From contig NZSL01000017.1 of the NCBI GenBank assembly GCA_002696735.1, positions 62,669-126,668 on the forward strand: a stretch of 64,000 bases of DNA. Direction: 5' to 3'. Under the pieces are notes generated by a model. The model did not search any database. It was not told the DNA's origin and was given only the letters and a program-made list of their open reading frames with translations. Source of the stretch: Methylophaga sp. GTDB lineage: Bacteria > Pseudomonadota > Gammaproteobacteria > Nitrosococcales > Methylophagaceae. The position numbers were made by a program, and so were the translations under genes. Shown in pieces: positions 21,450 to 30,578 of the stretch; the first letter of the stretch is position 1; each line of letters starts with the position of its first letter.

Positions 21450-21473
21450 TGGGACATGGAACACCATGTCCCA
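21450..21473. terminator. Symmetric hairpin between rplI and dnaB
   Basis: TGGGACATGG, a four-base loop, then CCATGTCCCA form a perfect 10-bp stem about 15 bp beyond the rplI stop. The T-tract on the minus-strand exit side is poor (AGTAATTTTG). The element is therefore a weak terminator, attenuator or processing site within the rpsF-to-radA run. Confidence 0.55.
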
Positions 21474-21488
21474 ATTTTTAACTAATTT

Positions 21489-22034
21489 TTACTGCTCTTG
21501 CTCTTTGGCAATCGCTTCTGCTTCTTCACGTGCAGCATCACGTGCTTTACGAGCTTCTTCAGCAGCAGCAATGGCAGCCAGCTCAGCTTCAGAAGTGATA
21601 TTGACTTTCACACTCACAACAACATCAGCATGCAATTGCACATCAATGTTGTATTCACCAGTGTGGCGTAAAGGCCCTGTTGGTAAACGGACTTCATTAC
21701 GGTCTACATCAGCGCCTTTTGCATTGACCGCATCAGCGATTTCTGCAGCAGTAACCGAACCGAATAATTTACCTTCAACACCAGCGTTAGCCATGATATC
21801 GACTTCACCAGCTGCAACCAGCTTTTTCTCACGTTCCTGAGCTGCAGTAAGTAATTTGGCAGCAGCCGCTTCAAGTTCAGCGCGACGAGCTTCAAATTTT
21901 TCTCTGTTGTTTTTGTTGGCAGGCAAAGCCTTACCCGCAGGAACCAGGAAGTTACGACCATAGCCAGCTTTTACACTAACTTCATCACCCAGATTACCCA
22001 GCTTTTGAACTTTTTCCAGCAAAATTACTTGCAT
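21489..22034 (-). CDS. rplI: 50S ribosomal protein bL9 with extended C-terminus
   Basis: This is ribosomal protein bL9. The start [19 protein letters not shown] is at 22032-22034; five upstream in-frame residues were dropped. The N-domain shows [13 protein letters not shown] near residue 25. At 181 residues it is about 30 longer than the usual roughly 150. The extra C-terminal segment (from about residue 150) is an Ala/Glu/Arg-rich helix-forming tail ending KEQEQ, with no recognised function. Confidence 0.95.
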   Translation of the reverse strand: MQVILLEKVQKLGNLGDEVSVKAGYGRNFLVPAGKALPANKNNREKFEARRAELEAAAAKLLTAAQEREKKLVAAGEVDIMANAGVEGKLFGSVTAAEIADAVNAKGADVDRNEVRLPTGPLRHTGEYNIDVQLHADVVVSVKVNITSEAELAAIAAAEEARKARDAAREEAEAIAKEQEQ

Positions 22035-22082
22035 CGTTCTAACCCTCATTCGCAGTCTCAGACTGCTTATAAAATAACCGCG

Positions 22083-22991
22083 TTACGCGATTGCGCGTTT
22101 GCGAAAATTAAACCATTGTTCCAATATGCCCAGTGTGGCAGTTAAAATCATCATTTGTGGCAGCATTAACACCATCAGCACATACATTACGACTAACCAG
22201 GCGACCGACTTTTGTTTCAATCGAACGATTGCATGTGCAACCGCAATACCTTGTAATGCAAAAAGCACTAACAGCACCGGTAAACAATCAACCAGCAACG
22301 TCAAAGACCCCGCCATTCCAGTCAGGGAAAGCCCCATCAAGACGGCTGTCACAGTCGCCAGTGTTTTACCCAGAGTAATCTGAGTAAACTCACTGCCAAA
22401 TGCACCCTCGTTATATAACGAGGCTTGCCATGCACGGCCAATCAAAATGCCCAGAATAATATTGACACTTACTGCTGCGGCAATCAGACCGGTCATCATG
22501 CTGGCCATTTGTACCAGAAAGTTTTGCGTTTCTGTGGCGTTCATCTGCCAACCGGATTGTTCAGATAGTAATTGAACAAATGGTGTCAGCATTTCCTGCC
22601 ACCACAATGCCGGATTAGGCAAAAAGATATGTGATATCAGTACCACCAGAATACCGACTCCGGCCGCAGCCAGAAGCGCCCGTTCCAAAGAACGACTGTA
22701 ACCCAGCACCAGGGTCACCAGATAAGCCGGTAACCAACTGGTCAGCAATAACGCCAATGCAATCCAGAGTTGTCCGAATAACAGTCCGGCGACGGCAGCA
22801 AACACTACCAAGGTTGCGGCCATTACCCGGAGGCCTTCTTGAGGGCCTACACGTAATGTGGCCAGCACAATTACCCCGCTAGCGAGATAATTGAGTGGTG
22901 GGAGCAACATTGCAGCGACCGATAGCAAAGCAGCTGCCAAAGCAGCCTGCCAGCGACCTTTCATTGCAAAATCAGCGATTCCCCGCAACAT
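22083..22991 (-). CDS. DUF2232 family inner-membrane protein
   Basis: A 302-residue very hydrophobic protein with about eight predicted membrane helices, matching the DUF2232 (YybS-like) membrane proteins often found between rpsR and rplI. No catalytic motif is visible and the function is not known. It begins at 22991 and ends about 50 bp before rplI, so it is probably in the rpsF-rpsR-rplI operon. Confidence 0.8.
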   Translation of the reverse strand: MLRGIADFAMKGRWQAALAAALLSVAAMLLPPLNYLASGVIVLATLRVGPQEGLRVMAATLVVFAAVAGLLFGQLWIALALLLTSWLPAYLVTLVLGYSRSLERALLAAAGVGILVVLISHIFLPNPALWWQEMLTPFVQLLSEQSGWQMNATETQNFLVQMASMMTGLIAAAVSVNIILGILIGRAWQASLYNEGAFGSEFTQITLGKTLATVTAVLMGLSLTGMAGSLTLLVDCLPVLLVLFALQGIAVAHAIVRLKQKSVAWLVVMYVLMVLMLPQMMILTATLGILEQWFNFRKRAIA

Positions 22992-23028
22992 AATATTTTG
23001 ATCTTAACCTTACAACTGAAAAGCTAAA

Positions 23029-23256
23029 TTACTTGTGCATGTCACAGTAAGGCAGCAATGCCAGAAACCGTGCACGTTTGACACAAGTTGACAGCTGACG
23101 CTGGAAACGAGCTTTAGTACCGGTAATACGACTTGGAACGATCTTGCCTGTTTCAGTAACGAAATTCTTAAGCAGGTTTACGTCTTTATAATCGATTTGT
23201 TTCACACCTTCAGCGGTGAAACGACAAAATTTTCTACGTCTGAAAAAACGTGCCAT
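23029..23256 (-). CDS. rpsR: 30S ribosomal protein bS18
   Basis: The 75-residue bS18 starts [18 protein letters not shown], contains [13 protein letters not shown] and the RNA-binding segment [17 protein letters not shown]. It forms a heterodimer with bS6 on the 30S platform. The gene follows rpsF by 15 bp; priB, which separates the two in enterics, is absent. Confidence 0.97.
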   Translation of the reverse strand: MARFFRRRKFCRFTAEGVKQIDYKDVNLLKNFVTETGKIVPSRITGTKARFQRQLSTCVKRARFLALLPYCDMHK

Positions 23257-23271
23257 CGTGATATCTCCTGA

Positions 23272-23616
23272 TTAGGCTTTTGAAGCGGGTTTTTCGTCGT
23301 CTTTGCGCATCATAGGAGAAGCTTCTGTAACAGCTTCGTCCATGCTGACAACAAGGTGACGGATAACGGCATCATTAAAACGGAAAGCAGTTGTGACTTC
23401 GTTCAATTGCTCAACATCACATTCAACATTCATCAACACATAATGTGCTTTGTGAACTTTGTTGATTGGATAGGCCAATTGACGGCGGCCCCAGTCTTCC
23501 AGACGGTGAACCTGACCACCAGCAGCGGTCAAAGTTTGGGTATAGCGCTCGATCATACCGGGCACTTGTTCGCTCTGATCAGGGTGGACCAGAAACACGA
23601 TTTCGTAATGTCTCAA
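23272..23616 (-). CDS. rpsF: 30S ribosomal protein bS6
   Basis: The 114-residue bS6 begins [19 protein letters not shown] and has the central [21 protein letters not shown] strand and VIRHLV near the end, followed by a polar tail. It is the first gene of the rpsF-rpsR operon. A GAGGAG ribosome-binding site lies just upstream, preceded by a stem-loop leader. Confidence 0.97.
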   Translation of the reverse strand: MRHYEIVFLVHPDQSEQVPGMIERYTQTLTAAGGQVHRLEDWGRRQLAYPINKVHKAHYVLMNVECDVEQLNEVTTAFRFNDAVIRHLVVSMDEAVTEASPMMRKDDEKPASKA

Positions 23617-23675
23617 TTTGAGCTCCTCACGGTTTATACAGCTTGCTGAAAAATTTCAGAAAGCAAGGAGTTTTA
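23617..23675 (-). promoter_or_regulatory. Candidate S6:S18 autoregulatory leader of rpsF
   Basis: Upstream of rpsF the mRNA can form a stem from CTTG...CTGAAA paired with TTTCAGCAAG (23642-23668 region), followed by AAACCGTGAGGAG, in which a CCG lies directly before the Shine-Dalgarno. Bacterial rpsF leaders that bind S6:S18 have a CCG in a structured loop. The match is suggestive only; no alignment was possible. Confidence 0.35.
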
Positions 23676-23719
23676 CCTATCAAAGGCAATCTGGCATTTT
23701 ACTTTATTTTACTACCTGC

Positions 23720-24538
23720 TCACAAGCGGCGTTGACGATCCGCTTCAAATAAGCAGACGCCTGCAGCAACAGATACGTTGAGACTCTCGGCGGCTCCCTG
23801 CATCGGGATATACATAACCTGATCACAATGATCTCTGGTCAACCTGCGAATACCCTGCCCTTCAGCTCCCAAGATGATCGCTAACGGCCCCTTGAGATCG
23901 GCTTGGTAAAGACTTAACTCGCTCTCCCCAGATGTGCCGACCAGCCAGATCCCTCTTTGCTGCAGATCCCTTAATACCCGCGCAAGATTGGTCACCTGAA
24001 TAAACGGCAGGCGCTCAGCAGCACCACTGGAAATTTTGATTGCTGTCGGCGTTAACCCTGAGGCACGATCTTTGGGTGCAATCACGGCATGCGCTCCGGC
24101 CGCCTCCGCGGTACGCAGACATGCGCCCAGATTATGAGGATCCTGGACACCATCCAGAATCAACAAAAACGGTGTTTGCTGTAAATTATCCAGTATTGTG
24201 TCTAGATCCGTTTCATCCAACACAGCTAATGGATGACAGCGGGCAACACAGCCCTGATGACGACTTTCCGGCACCATATCATCCAGTTGATGACGTTGGG
24301 TTTTATGTAAACGAATCCCCTGATCGCCAGCCAGCTTGTAAATGGTCTCCACACGTTGATCATGGCGTTCGTCAGCCACCCAGATTTCGGCCACACGTGA
24401 AACAGGCGACTCAAGAGCCGCCTGTACCGCATGTAAACCAAAAATCAAATCCTGAGATGGTGCCTGATTTCTTTCTGATGTGCCTTTACGGCGTTTGGTA
24501 GGCTTCAGCTTCCTGTCCCTCAACAATAGGTTTAACAA
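23720..24538 (-). CDS. rlmB: 23S rRNA (guanosine2251-2'-O)-methyltransferase RlmB
   Basis: RlmB is a SPOUT methyltransferase that modifies Gm2251 of the 23S P-loop. The core begins at DLIFGLHAVQAAL. The knot motifs are LLILDGVQDPHNLGACLRTAEA, LGAEGQGIRRLT and PMQGAAESLNVSVAAGV. No ATG precedes the conserved region: the open frame begins at TTG 24536-24538, with two further TTG codons four and five positions in. This implies a TTG start inside the 3' end of the preceding OmpA-type gene and an overlap of about 40-53 bp. Confidence 0.93.
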   Translation of the reverse strand: MLNLLLRDRKLKPTKRRKGTSERNQAPSQDLIFGLHAVQAALESPVSRVAEIWVADERHDQRVETIYKLAGDQGIRLHKTQRHQLDDMVPESRHQGCVARCHPLAVLDETDLDTILDNLQQTPFLLILDGVQDPHNLGACLRTAEAAGAHAVIAPKDRASGLTPTAIKISSGAAERLPFIQVTNLARVLRDLQQRGIWLVGTSGESELSLYQADLKGPLAIILGAEGQGIRRLTRDHCDQVMYIPMQGAAESLNVSVAAGVCLFEADRQRRL

Positions 24539-25166
24539 TAATTTCTACACGACGATTCAACTGTCGCCCGGCTTCGGTATCATTTGTGGCTCGCGGCTCA
24601 AGTTCACCACGGCCCATTGGTACCAGACGTTCTTTCAGCACACCTCGTGACGCAAAGTAGTTTGTTACCGATTGCGCCCGGCGTTCAGAAAGTTGCTGAT
24701 TATAACTTTCTGAACCTTTGCTGTCGGTATGTCCAATGACATGAATTATCGTTTTCGGATAACGCTGCAACACATCAGCGACTTTATTCAGAGTCGGTTC
24801 AAAGGCAGGTTTGATGGCTGAGCTGTCAAAGTCAAAAGAGACTTCATTAGAAATATCAATTTTTAAGGATTCATCCTGCAATTGTTGAATTTGCAATTCA
24901 TTGCGCGCCTGTTCATCGGCCAGCGCCTGATTCATTTCACGCTGCTGATTATCCATATATCGACCAACACCTGCACCTGCCAGAGTACCTACTGCGGCAC
25001 CGGCAATAACACCACCAGCTCCATCATCAATCGCGTACCCGATTATTGATCCTGCAGCTGCGCCAATGGCAGCGCCACGCTTAGTTCGCATGTTAGGATC
25101 ATCTGCGGCACAACCAGACATCATGATTGCGGTTGAGATTGCTGAGACTAATAAAACTTTTTTCAT
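24486..25166 (-). CDS. OmpA-family peptidoglycan-binding lipoprotein
   Basis: A 226-residue outer-membrane lipoprotein. The signal peptide ends in lipobox MSGC (Cys about 19). A glycine-zipper segment rich in GAAxG repeats (about residues 30-70) and a helical linker follow, then a C-terminal OmpA/MotB domain (about 105-220) with the peptidoglycan-contact motif GHTDSKGSESYNQQLSERRA and NRRVEI. It resembles YiaD. It is divergent from moaB, and its 3' end is overlapped by rlmB. Confidence 0.9.
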   Translation of the reverse strand: MKKVLLVSAISTAIMMSGCAADDPNMRTKRGAAIGAAAGSIIGYAIDDGAGGVIAGAAVGTLAGAGVGRYMDNQQREMNQALADEQARNELQIQQLQDESLKIDISNEVSFDFDSSAIKPAFEPTLNKVADVLQRYPKTIIHVIGHTDSKGSESYNQQLSERRAQSVTNYFASRGVLKERLVPMGRGELEPRATNDTEAGRQLNRRVEIIVKPIVEGQEAEAYQTP

Positions 25167-25260
25167 TGTTATGACTCCTCACTATTGCGTTGCATTCTAG
25201 ACCCTACGTCATATGGTGACTATACTTGTTTTTAATCTTTACATACGAGAACCACTGCTC

Positions 25261-25776
25261 ATGGACCGTGACTTTATTGCTGTCAGAATTGCCATCCTAA
25301 CGGTTTCAGATACCCGGACTGAATCCGATGATGTATCAGGAAAAACCTTAAAAGACCGTTTGCTTGCTGCAGGCCATGAGCTGGCTGACAAAAAGATTGT
25401 TACAGATGATATTTATCAGATACGTTCTGTTATTTCGCAATGGATATGTGACGAAAAGGTGGACGTTATTATCACCACTGGTGGCACAGGACTAACGGGT
25501 AGAGATGGCACACCGGAAGCTGTCAGTGTTTTATTTGATAAAGAAATCACCGGTTTTGGTGAGCTGTTCCGGCAGATTTCCTATGACATTATTCGCACAT
25601 CGACTGTGCAATCCAGAGCAATAGCCGGCGTGGCAAATGGCACGTTTATTTTTTGTCTGCCTGGTTCTTCAGGCGCTTGTAAAAACGCTTGGGATGATAT
25701 TTTACAATACCAACTGGATGTTCGGCATCGTCCCTGCAATTTTGTTGAACTCATCCCACGATTGCGTGAGACATGA
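25261..25776 (+). CDS. moaB: Molybdenum cofactor biosynthesis protein MoaB
   Basis: MoaB/MogA-type protein acting on molybdopterin (adenylylation in homologues). The 171-residue product starts MDRDFIAVRIAILTVSDTRT at 25261. It carries the MPT-binding signature ITTGGTGLTGRDGTPEAV and ends GRxxNFVELIPR-like (RHRPCNFVELIPRL). In-frame codons upstream of 25261 were excluded as lacking homology. The stop overlaps the next gene by 4 bp. Confidence 0.92.
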   Translation: MDRDFIAVRIAILTVSDTRTESDDVSGKTLKDRLLAAGHELADKKIVTDDIYQIRSVISQWICDEKVDVIITTGGTGLTGRDGTPEAVSVLFDKEITGFGELFRQISYDIIRTSTVQSRAIAGVANGTFIFCLPGSSGACKNAWDDILQYQLDVRHRPCNFVELIPRLRET

Positions 25777-26024
25777 TTCAACTGCAATTATTTTCTACCG
25801 CTGGTTGTCATTTATGCGAATTAGCGGTGGAGCAAGTTCATAACTTACCAGCTGCTGACAACATTCAATTGCAGATTATCGAAATTGGTGATGATGATCA
25901 GCTGGTAGAGCAATATGGCATCCGCATCCCGGTGATTAAATTTTCTGACGATAGTGAATTGAACTGGCCCTTCACACAGCAAGATATTCTGCAGAAAATT
26001 GCTGCTGCAGATCTGGAACTTTAA
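25773..26024 (+). CDS. Glutaredoxin-like small thiol protein (DUF836 type)
   Basis: An 83-residue thioredoxin-fold protein. The N-terminal strand leads to a CxxC active site (STAGCHLCELA, Cys 12 and 15), and the cis-proline strand is IRIPVIKF. The small size without the C-terminal region of classical glutaredoxins fits the DUF836 group. It is coupled to moaB by an ATGA overlap. The substrate is unknown. Confidence 0.85.
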   Translation: MIQLQLFSTAGCHLCELAVEQVHNLPAADNIQLQIIEIGDDDQLVEQYGIRIPVIKFSDDSELNWPFTQQDILQKIAAADLEL

Positions 26025-26077
26025 GTCGACTCACCGCTCTTAACTTTACTGTAAGTTAATCGCTCCGGAGTCACTTG

Positions 26078-26968
26078 ATGAAAGCGTTAGTCTGGCCTCT
26101 TTTGGTTTTCTGGTCTGTTTCGACACCAATAATTGCCGCCGAATTTCCGGCTATCCCGGGCCAACGTTATGACGTGGGAGGTTACCAGTTACACATCAAT
26201 TGCACTGGCTCAGGAAGTCCAACCGTTCTGGTGGATGTAGGGCTTGGCGATGATTCTACTGACTGGCTGCCAATTCAGCAGGCAATTTCTCAAAATTCCC
26301 GGATTTGTATATTTGATCGTGCCGGCTATGGCTGGAGTGATTTTGGTCCTGCGCCCAGAACCAGCAATAGAATTGCACAAGAACTGGAAATCTTATTAGA
26401 GGAAGCCGATATACCTGCTCCATATATTCTGGTTGGACATTCATTTGGTGGATACAATATTCGTATCTTTGCCGCTAACAATCCGGATATGGTTGCCGGC
26501 ATGGTATTGGTTGACGCATCGCATGAAGATCAATACAACCAGTTTAAAATTAAACTGCCTAATAATTTCAATCGCCGCGGTACGATTATGATTTTGCCCA
26601 AATCGACTGACAGCATGGCGCATGCCAATAAGCCACCAATGTTACGTGAACGAGCATTTCATGCTGCCCGAGCAGAAATTTCTGCTCTCGAACAAAGCGC
26701 AGTTCAAGTTCAACAGAATTCTGCTATGCCTGTCGTGCCGCTGATTGTCATCAGTCGCGGTAAACCTGAATGGTATGGGGATCTGGTAATGCAGCAACGC
26801 GAAAAAACCTGGATTAATCTGCAGCAGGATCTCACGCATTTATCGCCCATCAGCCAACATATGTTTGCCCATCAGAGTGGTCATGCGATTCCCCATGAAC
26901 AACCCGAAATCATCATTGAAGCCATAGAAAAGGTGCTGACCCAGGCGAACGCCCGCAATATCCTTTAA
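26078..26968 (+). CDS. Exported alpha/beta-hydrolase
   Basis: A 296-residue alpha/beta-hydrolase with an N-terminal signal peptide (MKALVWPLLVFWSVSTPIIAA). It has the oxyanion segment LVDVGLGDDS, the FDRAGYGWSD turn, the nucleophile elbow GHSFGGYN (Ser near 125), and a histidine near the C-terminus (QSGHAIPHEQP). It is presumably periplasmic. The ATG at 26078, 7 nt from GGAG, is preferred over the adjacent TTG. The substrate cannot be predicted. Confidence 0.85.
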   Translation: MKALVWPLLVFWSVSTPIIAAEFPAIPGQRYDVGGYQLHINCTGSGSPTVLVDVGLGDDSTDWLPIQQAISQNSRICIFDRAGYGWSDFGPAPRTSNRIAQELEILLEEADIPAPYILVGHSFGGYNIRIFAANNPDMVAGMVLVDASHEDQYNQFKIKLPNNFNRRGTIMILPKSTDSMAHANKPPMLRERAFHAARAEISALEQSAVQVQQNSAMPVVPLIVISRGKPEWYGDLVMQQREKTWINLQQDLTHLSPISQHMFAHQSGHAIPHEQPEIIIEAIEKVLTQANARNIL

Positions 26969-27005
26969 AAACAGTTATACTGAGCGCTTTTTTTAGCTGG
27001 ATAAC

Positions 27006-28154
27006 ATGACTGTTCTTTACATTGATTCGGATGCTGCGTTAACACAATTTTGCTCGGAAATTCAGCACAGCAAATGGCTGGCCATTGACACGGAATTCCT
27101 TCGCGAAAAAACCTATTATCCCCAGTTGTGCCTGATCCAGATTGCCAATGACGATACCATTGCCTGTGTTGATCCCATCGCTATAAAAGATCTCACTCCT
27201 TTGCTGGATTTACTTTATCAACCGGATATAACACTGGTTTTTCATGCAGCCCGGCAGGATCTGGAACTGCTGTATCTGTTAAAAAATTCCCTTCCACCAA
27301 ATCTGTTTGATACCCAGCTGGCCGCGACTATCCTGGGGGATGGCGATCAGATTGGTTATGGCAACCTGGTTAAACAACGTCTTGACGTCAGCCTTGATAA
27401 AGCCCATTCCAGAGCCGACTGGACACAGCGTCCATTAAGTCCTGAACAATTGGAATATGCAGCAGATGATGTACGTTATCTGCGCGAGCTTTATCATCAA
27501 ATGTCTGCCGATCTGGAAAAACAACAGCGTACGGAATGGCTTAAAGAAGATTTTGCCGCCCTGTCCAATGCAGATAATTACGTTGCTGATCCTGAAACAA
27601 TCTGGCGCAAAATTCGTGGCGCGGGTAAATTAAAAGGTGTTCAACTGGCCATATTACAGCAACTGGCAGCATGGCGTGAACAGCGCGCAATGGAGCGGGA
27701 TCGCCCAAGGCGTTGGATTCTCAAAGATGAAGTGATGCTGGATCTGGCAAGATTTGCCCCTGAAAAACCGGAAAAACTCAGTCAAATCCGTGGGCTTGAA
27801 GCGCGTGATATTGAACGCAGTGGTCGAGCTATTATTGACGTTATCAGCAAAGCCAAACAAACTCCGCCCGAACAATGGCCAATATTGCTTAAACCTGAAC
27901 CACTGAGCAATCAGCAGGAAGCTCTGATTGATGCATTGATGGCATTATTACGCAAATTCTGTGATGAGCAATCGATCACTCCTATTGCCGTGGCCAGCCG
28001 TAAAGACATTGAAAAGCTGGTACGTGGGGATAAAGATCTTACTTTATTAAATGGCTGGCGATATCAAATCGTTGGCCATCACCTGACTGATTTTATCAGT
28101 GGTCATCTGTCAGTTACTGCTGATGCACAACAGATTCATACAAAAGAGGTATAG
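27006..28154 (+). CDS. rnd: Ribonuclease D
   Basis: RNase D is a 3'-5' exonuclease that trims tRNA precursors. The 382-residue protein has the DEDDy sites: DTEFLREKTYYPQLCLIQIA (about residue 28), HAARQDLELL (about 83) and YAADDVRYL (about 152). Two C-terminal HRDC domains follow, including AWREQRAMERDRPRRWILKDE. The length and order match the family. Confidence 0.95.
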   Translation: MTVLYIDSDAALTQFCSEIQHSKWLAIDTEFLREKTYYPQLCLIQIANDDTIACVDPIAIKDLTPLLDLLYQPDITLVFHAARQDLELLYLLKNSLPPNLFDTQLAATILGDGDQIGYGNLVKQRLDVSLDKAHSRADWTQRPLSPEQLEYAADDVRYLRELYHQMSADLEKQQRTEWLKEDFAALSNADNYVADPETIWRKIRGAGKLKGVQLAILQQLAAWREQRAMERDRPRRWILKDEVMLDLARFAPEKPEKLSQIRGLEARDIERSGRAIIDVISKAKQTPPEQWPILLKPEPLSNQQEALIDALMALLRKFCDEQSITPIAVASRKDIEKLVRGDKDLTLLNGWRYQIVGHHLTDFISGHLSVTADAQQIHTKEV

Positions 28155-28158
28155 CAAC

Positions 28159-29094
28159 ATGTCGGTACTTATCTGTGGCTCATTTGCCTACGACAATATT
28201 ATGGTTTTTCCAGACCAATTTAAAAATCACATTCTGCCTGATAAAGTGCATATGTTGAATGTGGCGTTTCTTGTACCTGAATTACGCCGTGAATTTGGTG
28301 GTTGTGCCGGTAATATTGCTTTCAATATGAAACTGTTGGGTGATGAGCCAGTACCGATGGGAACAGTGGGCAGCGACTTCGCTACCTATGCTGCCTGGAT
28401 GGATAAATTTTCGATTATCCGTCGTCATGTGCATGTTAAAGACGATCATTTCACTGCACAGGCTTATATCACTACCGATATTGATGATAATCAGATCACT
28501 GCTTTTCATCCCGGGGCAATGAACCTGGCTCATGAAACCAAAATCACCGAAGCGCAAAATATCAAGCTGGGCATTATCGCTCCAGATGGTCGTGATGGCA
28601 TGATTCAACATGCCCAGCAATTTGCGGATGCCGGCATTCCGTTTATTTTTGATCCGGGTCAGGGTTTACCGATGTTTGATGGTGAAGATCTACTGCAATT
28701 TGCCAGACAGGCAACCTATATTGCATTGAATGATTATGAAGCCCAGTTATTTGAAGATAGAACGGGTCTGCCACCCGAAGAAATAGCCAAACTTGTTGAA
28801 GCATTAATCATTACCCGTGGCGCTCAGGGCTCACACATCTACACAGAAGGTAAACGTATAGATATCCCATGTGCTAAAGCTGAAAAAGTTGTAGACCCAA
28901 CTGGTTGTGGGGATGCTTATCGTGCAGGATTATTACATGGTATTTTGCATGGCAAGGATTGGGAAATGACTGGGCGTATCGCATCGTTATTGGGCGCCAT
29001 TAAAATTGAACAACATGGCACGCAGAATCATCAATTTACCAGTGAGAGTTTTGCTGAACGGTTTGAGCAAAACTTTGGTATGCAATTAAGTTAA
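28159..29094 (+). CDS. PfkB-family kinase (adenosine kinase-like)
   Basis: A 311-residue ribokinase-fold enzyme starting MSVLICGSFAYDNIMVFPDQ. It has the substrate-binding GGCAGNIAFNMKLLG (about residue 48) and the catalytic anion-hole motif DPTGCGDAYRAGL (about 250). Proteins of this form are commonly annotated as bacterial adenosine kinases or carbohydrate kinases; the sugar or nucleoside substrate is not settled by sequence alone. The start was chosen at 28159, just after rnd, because the upstream extension lies inside rnd. Confidence 0.82.
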   Translation: MSVLICGSFAYDNIMVFPDQFKNHILPDKVHMLNVAFLVPELRREFGGCAGNIAFNMKLLGDEPVPMGTVGSDFATYAAWMDKFSIIRRHVHVKDDHFTAQAYITTDIDDNQITAFHPGAMNLAHETKITEAQNIKLGIIAPDGRDGMIQHAQQFADAGIPFIFDPGQGLPMFDGEDLLQFARQATYIALNDYEAQLFEDRTGLPPEEIAKLVEALIITRGAQGSHIYTEGKRIDIPCAKAEKVVDPTGCGDAYRAGLLHGILHGKDWEMTGRIASLLGAIKIEQHGTQNHQFTSESFAERFEQNFGMQLS

Positions 29095-29104
29095 ATACAT
29101 TGTA

Positions 29105-29136
29105 GCTCTGAGACTGCAATCTGGCAGTTTCAGAGC
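29105..29136. other. Stem-loop at the PfkB kinase / pgpA convergence
   Basis: GCTCTGAGACTGC and GCAGTTTCAGAGC form a 13-bp stem (with a G:T pair) around a 6-nt loop. The pgpA stop codon lies in its 3' arm. There is no T-tract on either side, so it may block 3' exonucleases or act with Rho rather than as a classical terminator. Confidence 0.5.
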
Positions 29137-29618
29137 AAATAATAGCTAAGCTGTAATATAAACGCGGCTAACACGCCAGCGATTACATCATCCAGCATAA
29201 TGCCAAAACCACCATGTAATTTACGGTCGGCCCATGATATTGGCCATGGCTTCCAGATATCAAAGAATCTGAACAATACAAAGCCCAAAAGCATCCACTG
29301 CCAACCTGCTGGCGCGGCAATCATCGTCACCAGATAACCAACAATTTCATCCCATACCACAGCAGAAGGATCGTCCTTTTCAAGCCAATTTACTGCTTGC
29401 TGACAAATCCAGATCCCAGCGATAAAAGCAACTACCGTAATGAGTAAATAACTTAACAGCCCGACATCTTGTATCAACCAGTAGATGGGTAATCCGACTA
29501 ATGTACCCATGGTGCCCGGTGCTTTGGGGGATAATCCCGAACCAAAGCCATAGGCCAGCAAACAGGCTGGTCTTTTGAGCAATTGTGAAAAAGTGACCTT
29601 GTTATGCGAAGTGGTCAT
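29130..29618 (-). CDS. pgpA: Phosphatidylglycerophosphatase A
   Basis: PgpA removes phosphate from phosphatidylglycerol phosphate in the inner membrane. The 162-residue protein has about four helices. It carries the family segment GSGLSPKAPGTMGTLVGLPI near residue 25 and WDEIVGYLVTM near 90, with DDVIAG near the C-terminus. It overlaps the thiL 3' end by 17 bp, the standard ribH-nusB-thiL-pgpA order. Confidence 0.93.
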   Translation of the reverse strand: MTTSHNKVTFSQLLKRPACLLAYGFGSGLSPKAPGTMGTLVGLPIYWLIQDVGLLSYLLITVVAFIAGIWICQQAVNWLEKDDPSAVVWDEIVGYLVTMIAAPAGWQWMLLGFVLFRFFDIWKPWPISWADRKLHGGFGIMLDDVIAGVLAAFILQLSYYLL

Positions 29619-30576
29619 AGCCTGCCTTTATTTCTGAGAATGCCTGCCATTCACCTTGGGCATTCTGATAAAACATACCTACGTCTTCAGTGATTTCACC
29701 AATCACTTGAATCATCTCAGGAAACTGTTGTTTAAGTTTCGCCACATTGCCCGCCGTCGCGGTAAAGCATAATTCGTAATCATCACCACCCGTCAAAGCC
29801 AGTTGCGTTGCCATTTCTGTTGGCAATTTTTTTAAGGCATCAGAAAATGGTAAAGCAGATATATCCAGCTTTGCCCCTTTACCACTCGCATTAAGTATAT
29901 GATTCAAATCAGCCAATAATCCATCTGAAATATCAATCGCCGCATGTGCTTTGCCGACCAGTTGCTGACCTATTTGATTACGCGGTGTGGGCATTTCCAA
30001 CCGTTGTAATAGATATTCAAAATCTGTATCAGTTAACAATCCTGTTTCTAGTTGCCCCAATCTAAACTGCAGCCCTGCGGCGGCATCCCCCAGACATCCG
30101 GTTACACAAATCAAATCGGTTGATTCAGCAGCACTACGCTGCAATATATTTTGCTTGGTTACATGCCCATGCACCTGAATGGTAATGGTTAATGGACCAC
30201 GGGTGGTATCCCCGCCCACCAGCTGGATTTGATATTTTTTAGCGATATATGCCAAGCCGGCTGAAAACTGTTTTAACCAGTCATCATTGATTTCAGGCAA
30301 GGTTAAGGCCAGAGTGAACCAGGCAGGTTGAGCCCCCATAGCGGCCAGATCACTGAGATTGACAGCCAGAGCTTTGATACCCAGACGATACGGATCAACA
30401 TCGGCAAAAAAATGTATGCCTTGTACCAAGGTATCAATTGAAACTGCCGTGTAGGTATCCTGAGGATTGTTTAAAACGGCACAATCATCACCGATCCCCA
30501 CAATCACATCTTCGCGATGAGTCGTTAACGCATGGAAATACTGCTGAATCAGTGAAAATTCGGGAGAAGGTTTCAT
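29602..30576 (-). CDS. thiL: Thiamine-monophosphate kinase ThiL
   Basis: ThiL phosphorylates thiamine monophosphate to TPP. The 324-residue protein starts MKPSPEFSLIQQYF, followed by VGIGDDCAVL (Mg-binding aspartates), LAVNLSDLAAMGA, VGGDTTRGPL and DISDGLLADL. It ends with GGDDYELCFTA and YDHF, all standard. The start aligns with known ThiL N-termini. The ATG is only two nt from the T-run of a terminator-like hairpin and has no recognisable Shine-Dalgarno. Confidence 0.95.
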   Translation of the reverse strand: MKPSPEFSLIQQYFHALTTHREDVIVGIGDDCAVLNNPQDTYTAVSIDTLVQGIHFFADVDPYRLGIKALAVNLSDLAAMGAQPAWFTLALTLPEINDDWLKQFSAGLAYIAKKYQIQLVGGDTTRGPLTITIQVHGHVTKQNILQRSAAESTDLICVTGCLGDAAAGLQFRLGQLETGLLTDTDFEYLLQRLEMPTPRNQIGQQLVGKAHAAIDISDGLLADLNHILNASGKGAKLDISALPFSDALKKLPTEMATQLALTGGDDYELCFTATAGNVAKLKQQFPEMIQVIGEITEDVGMFYQNAQGEWQAFSEIKAGYDHFA

Positions 30577-30578
30577 TC

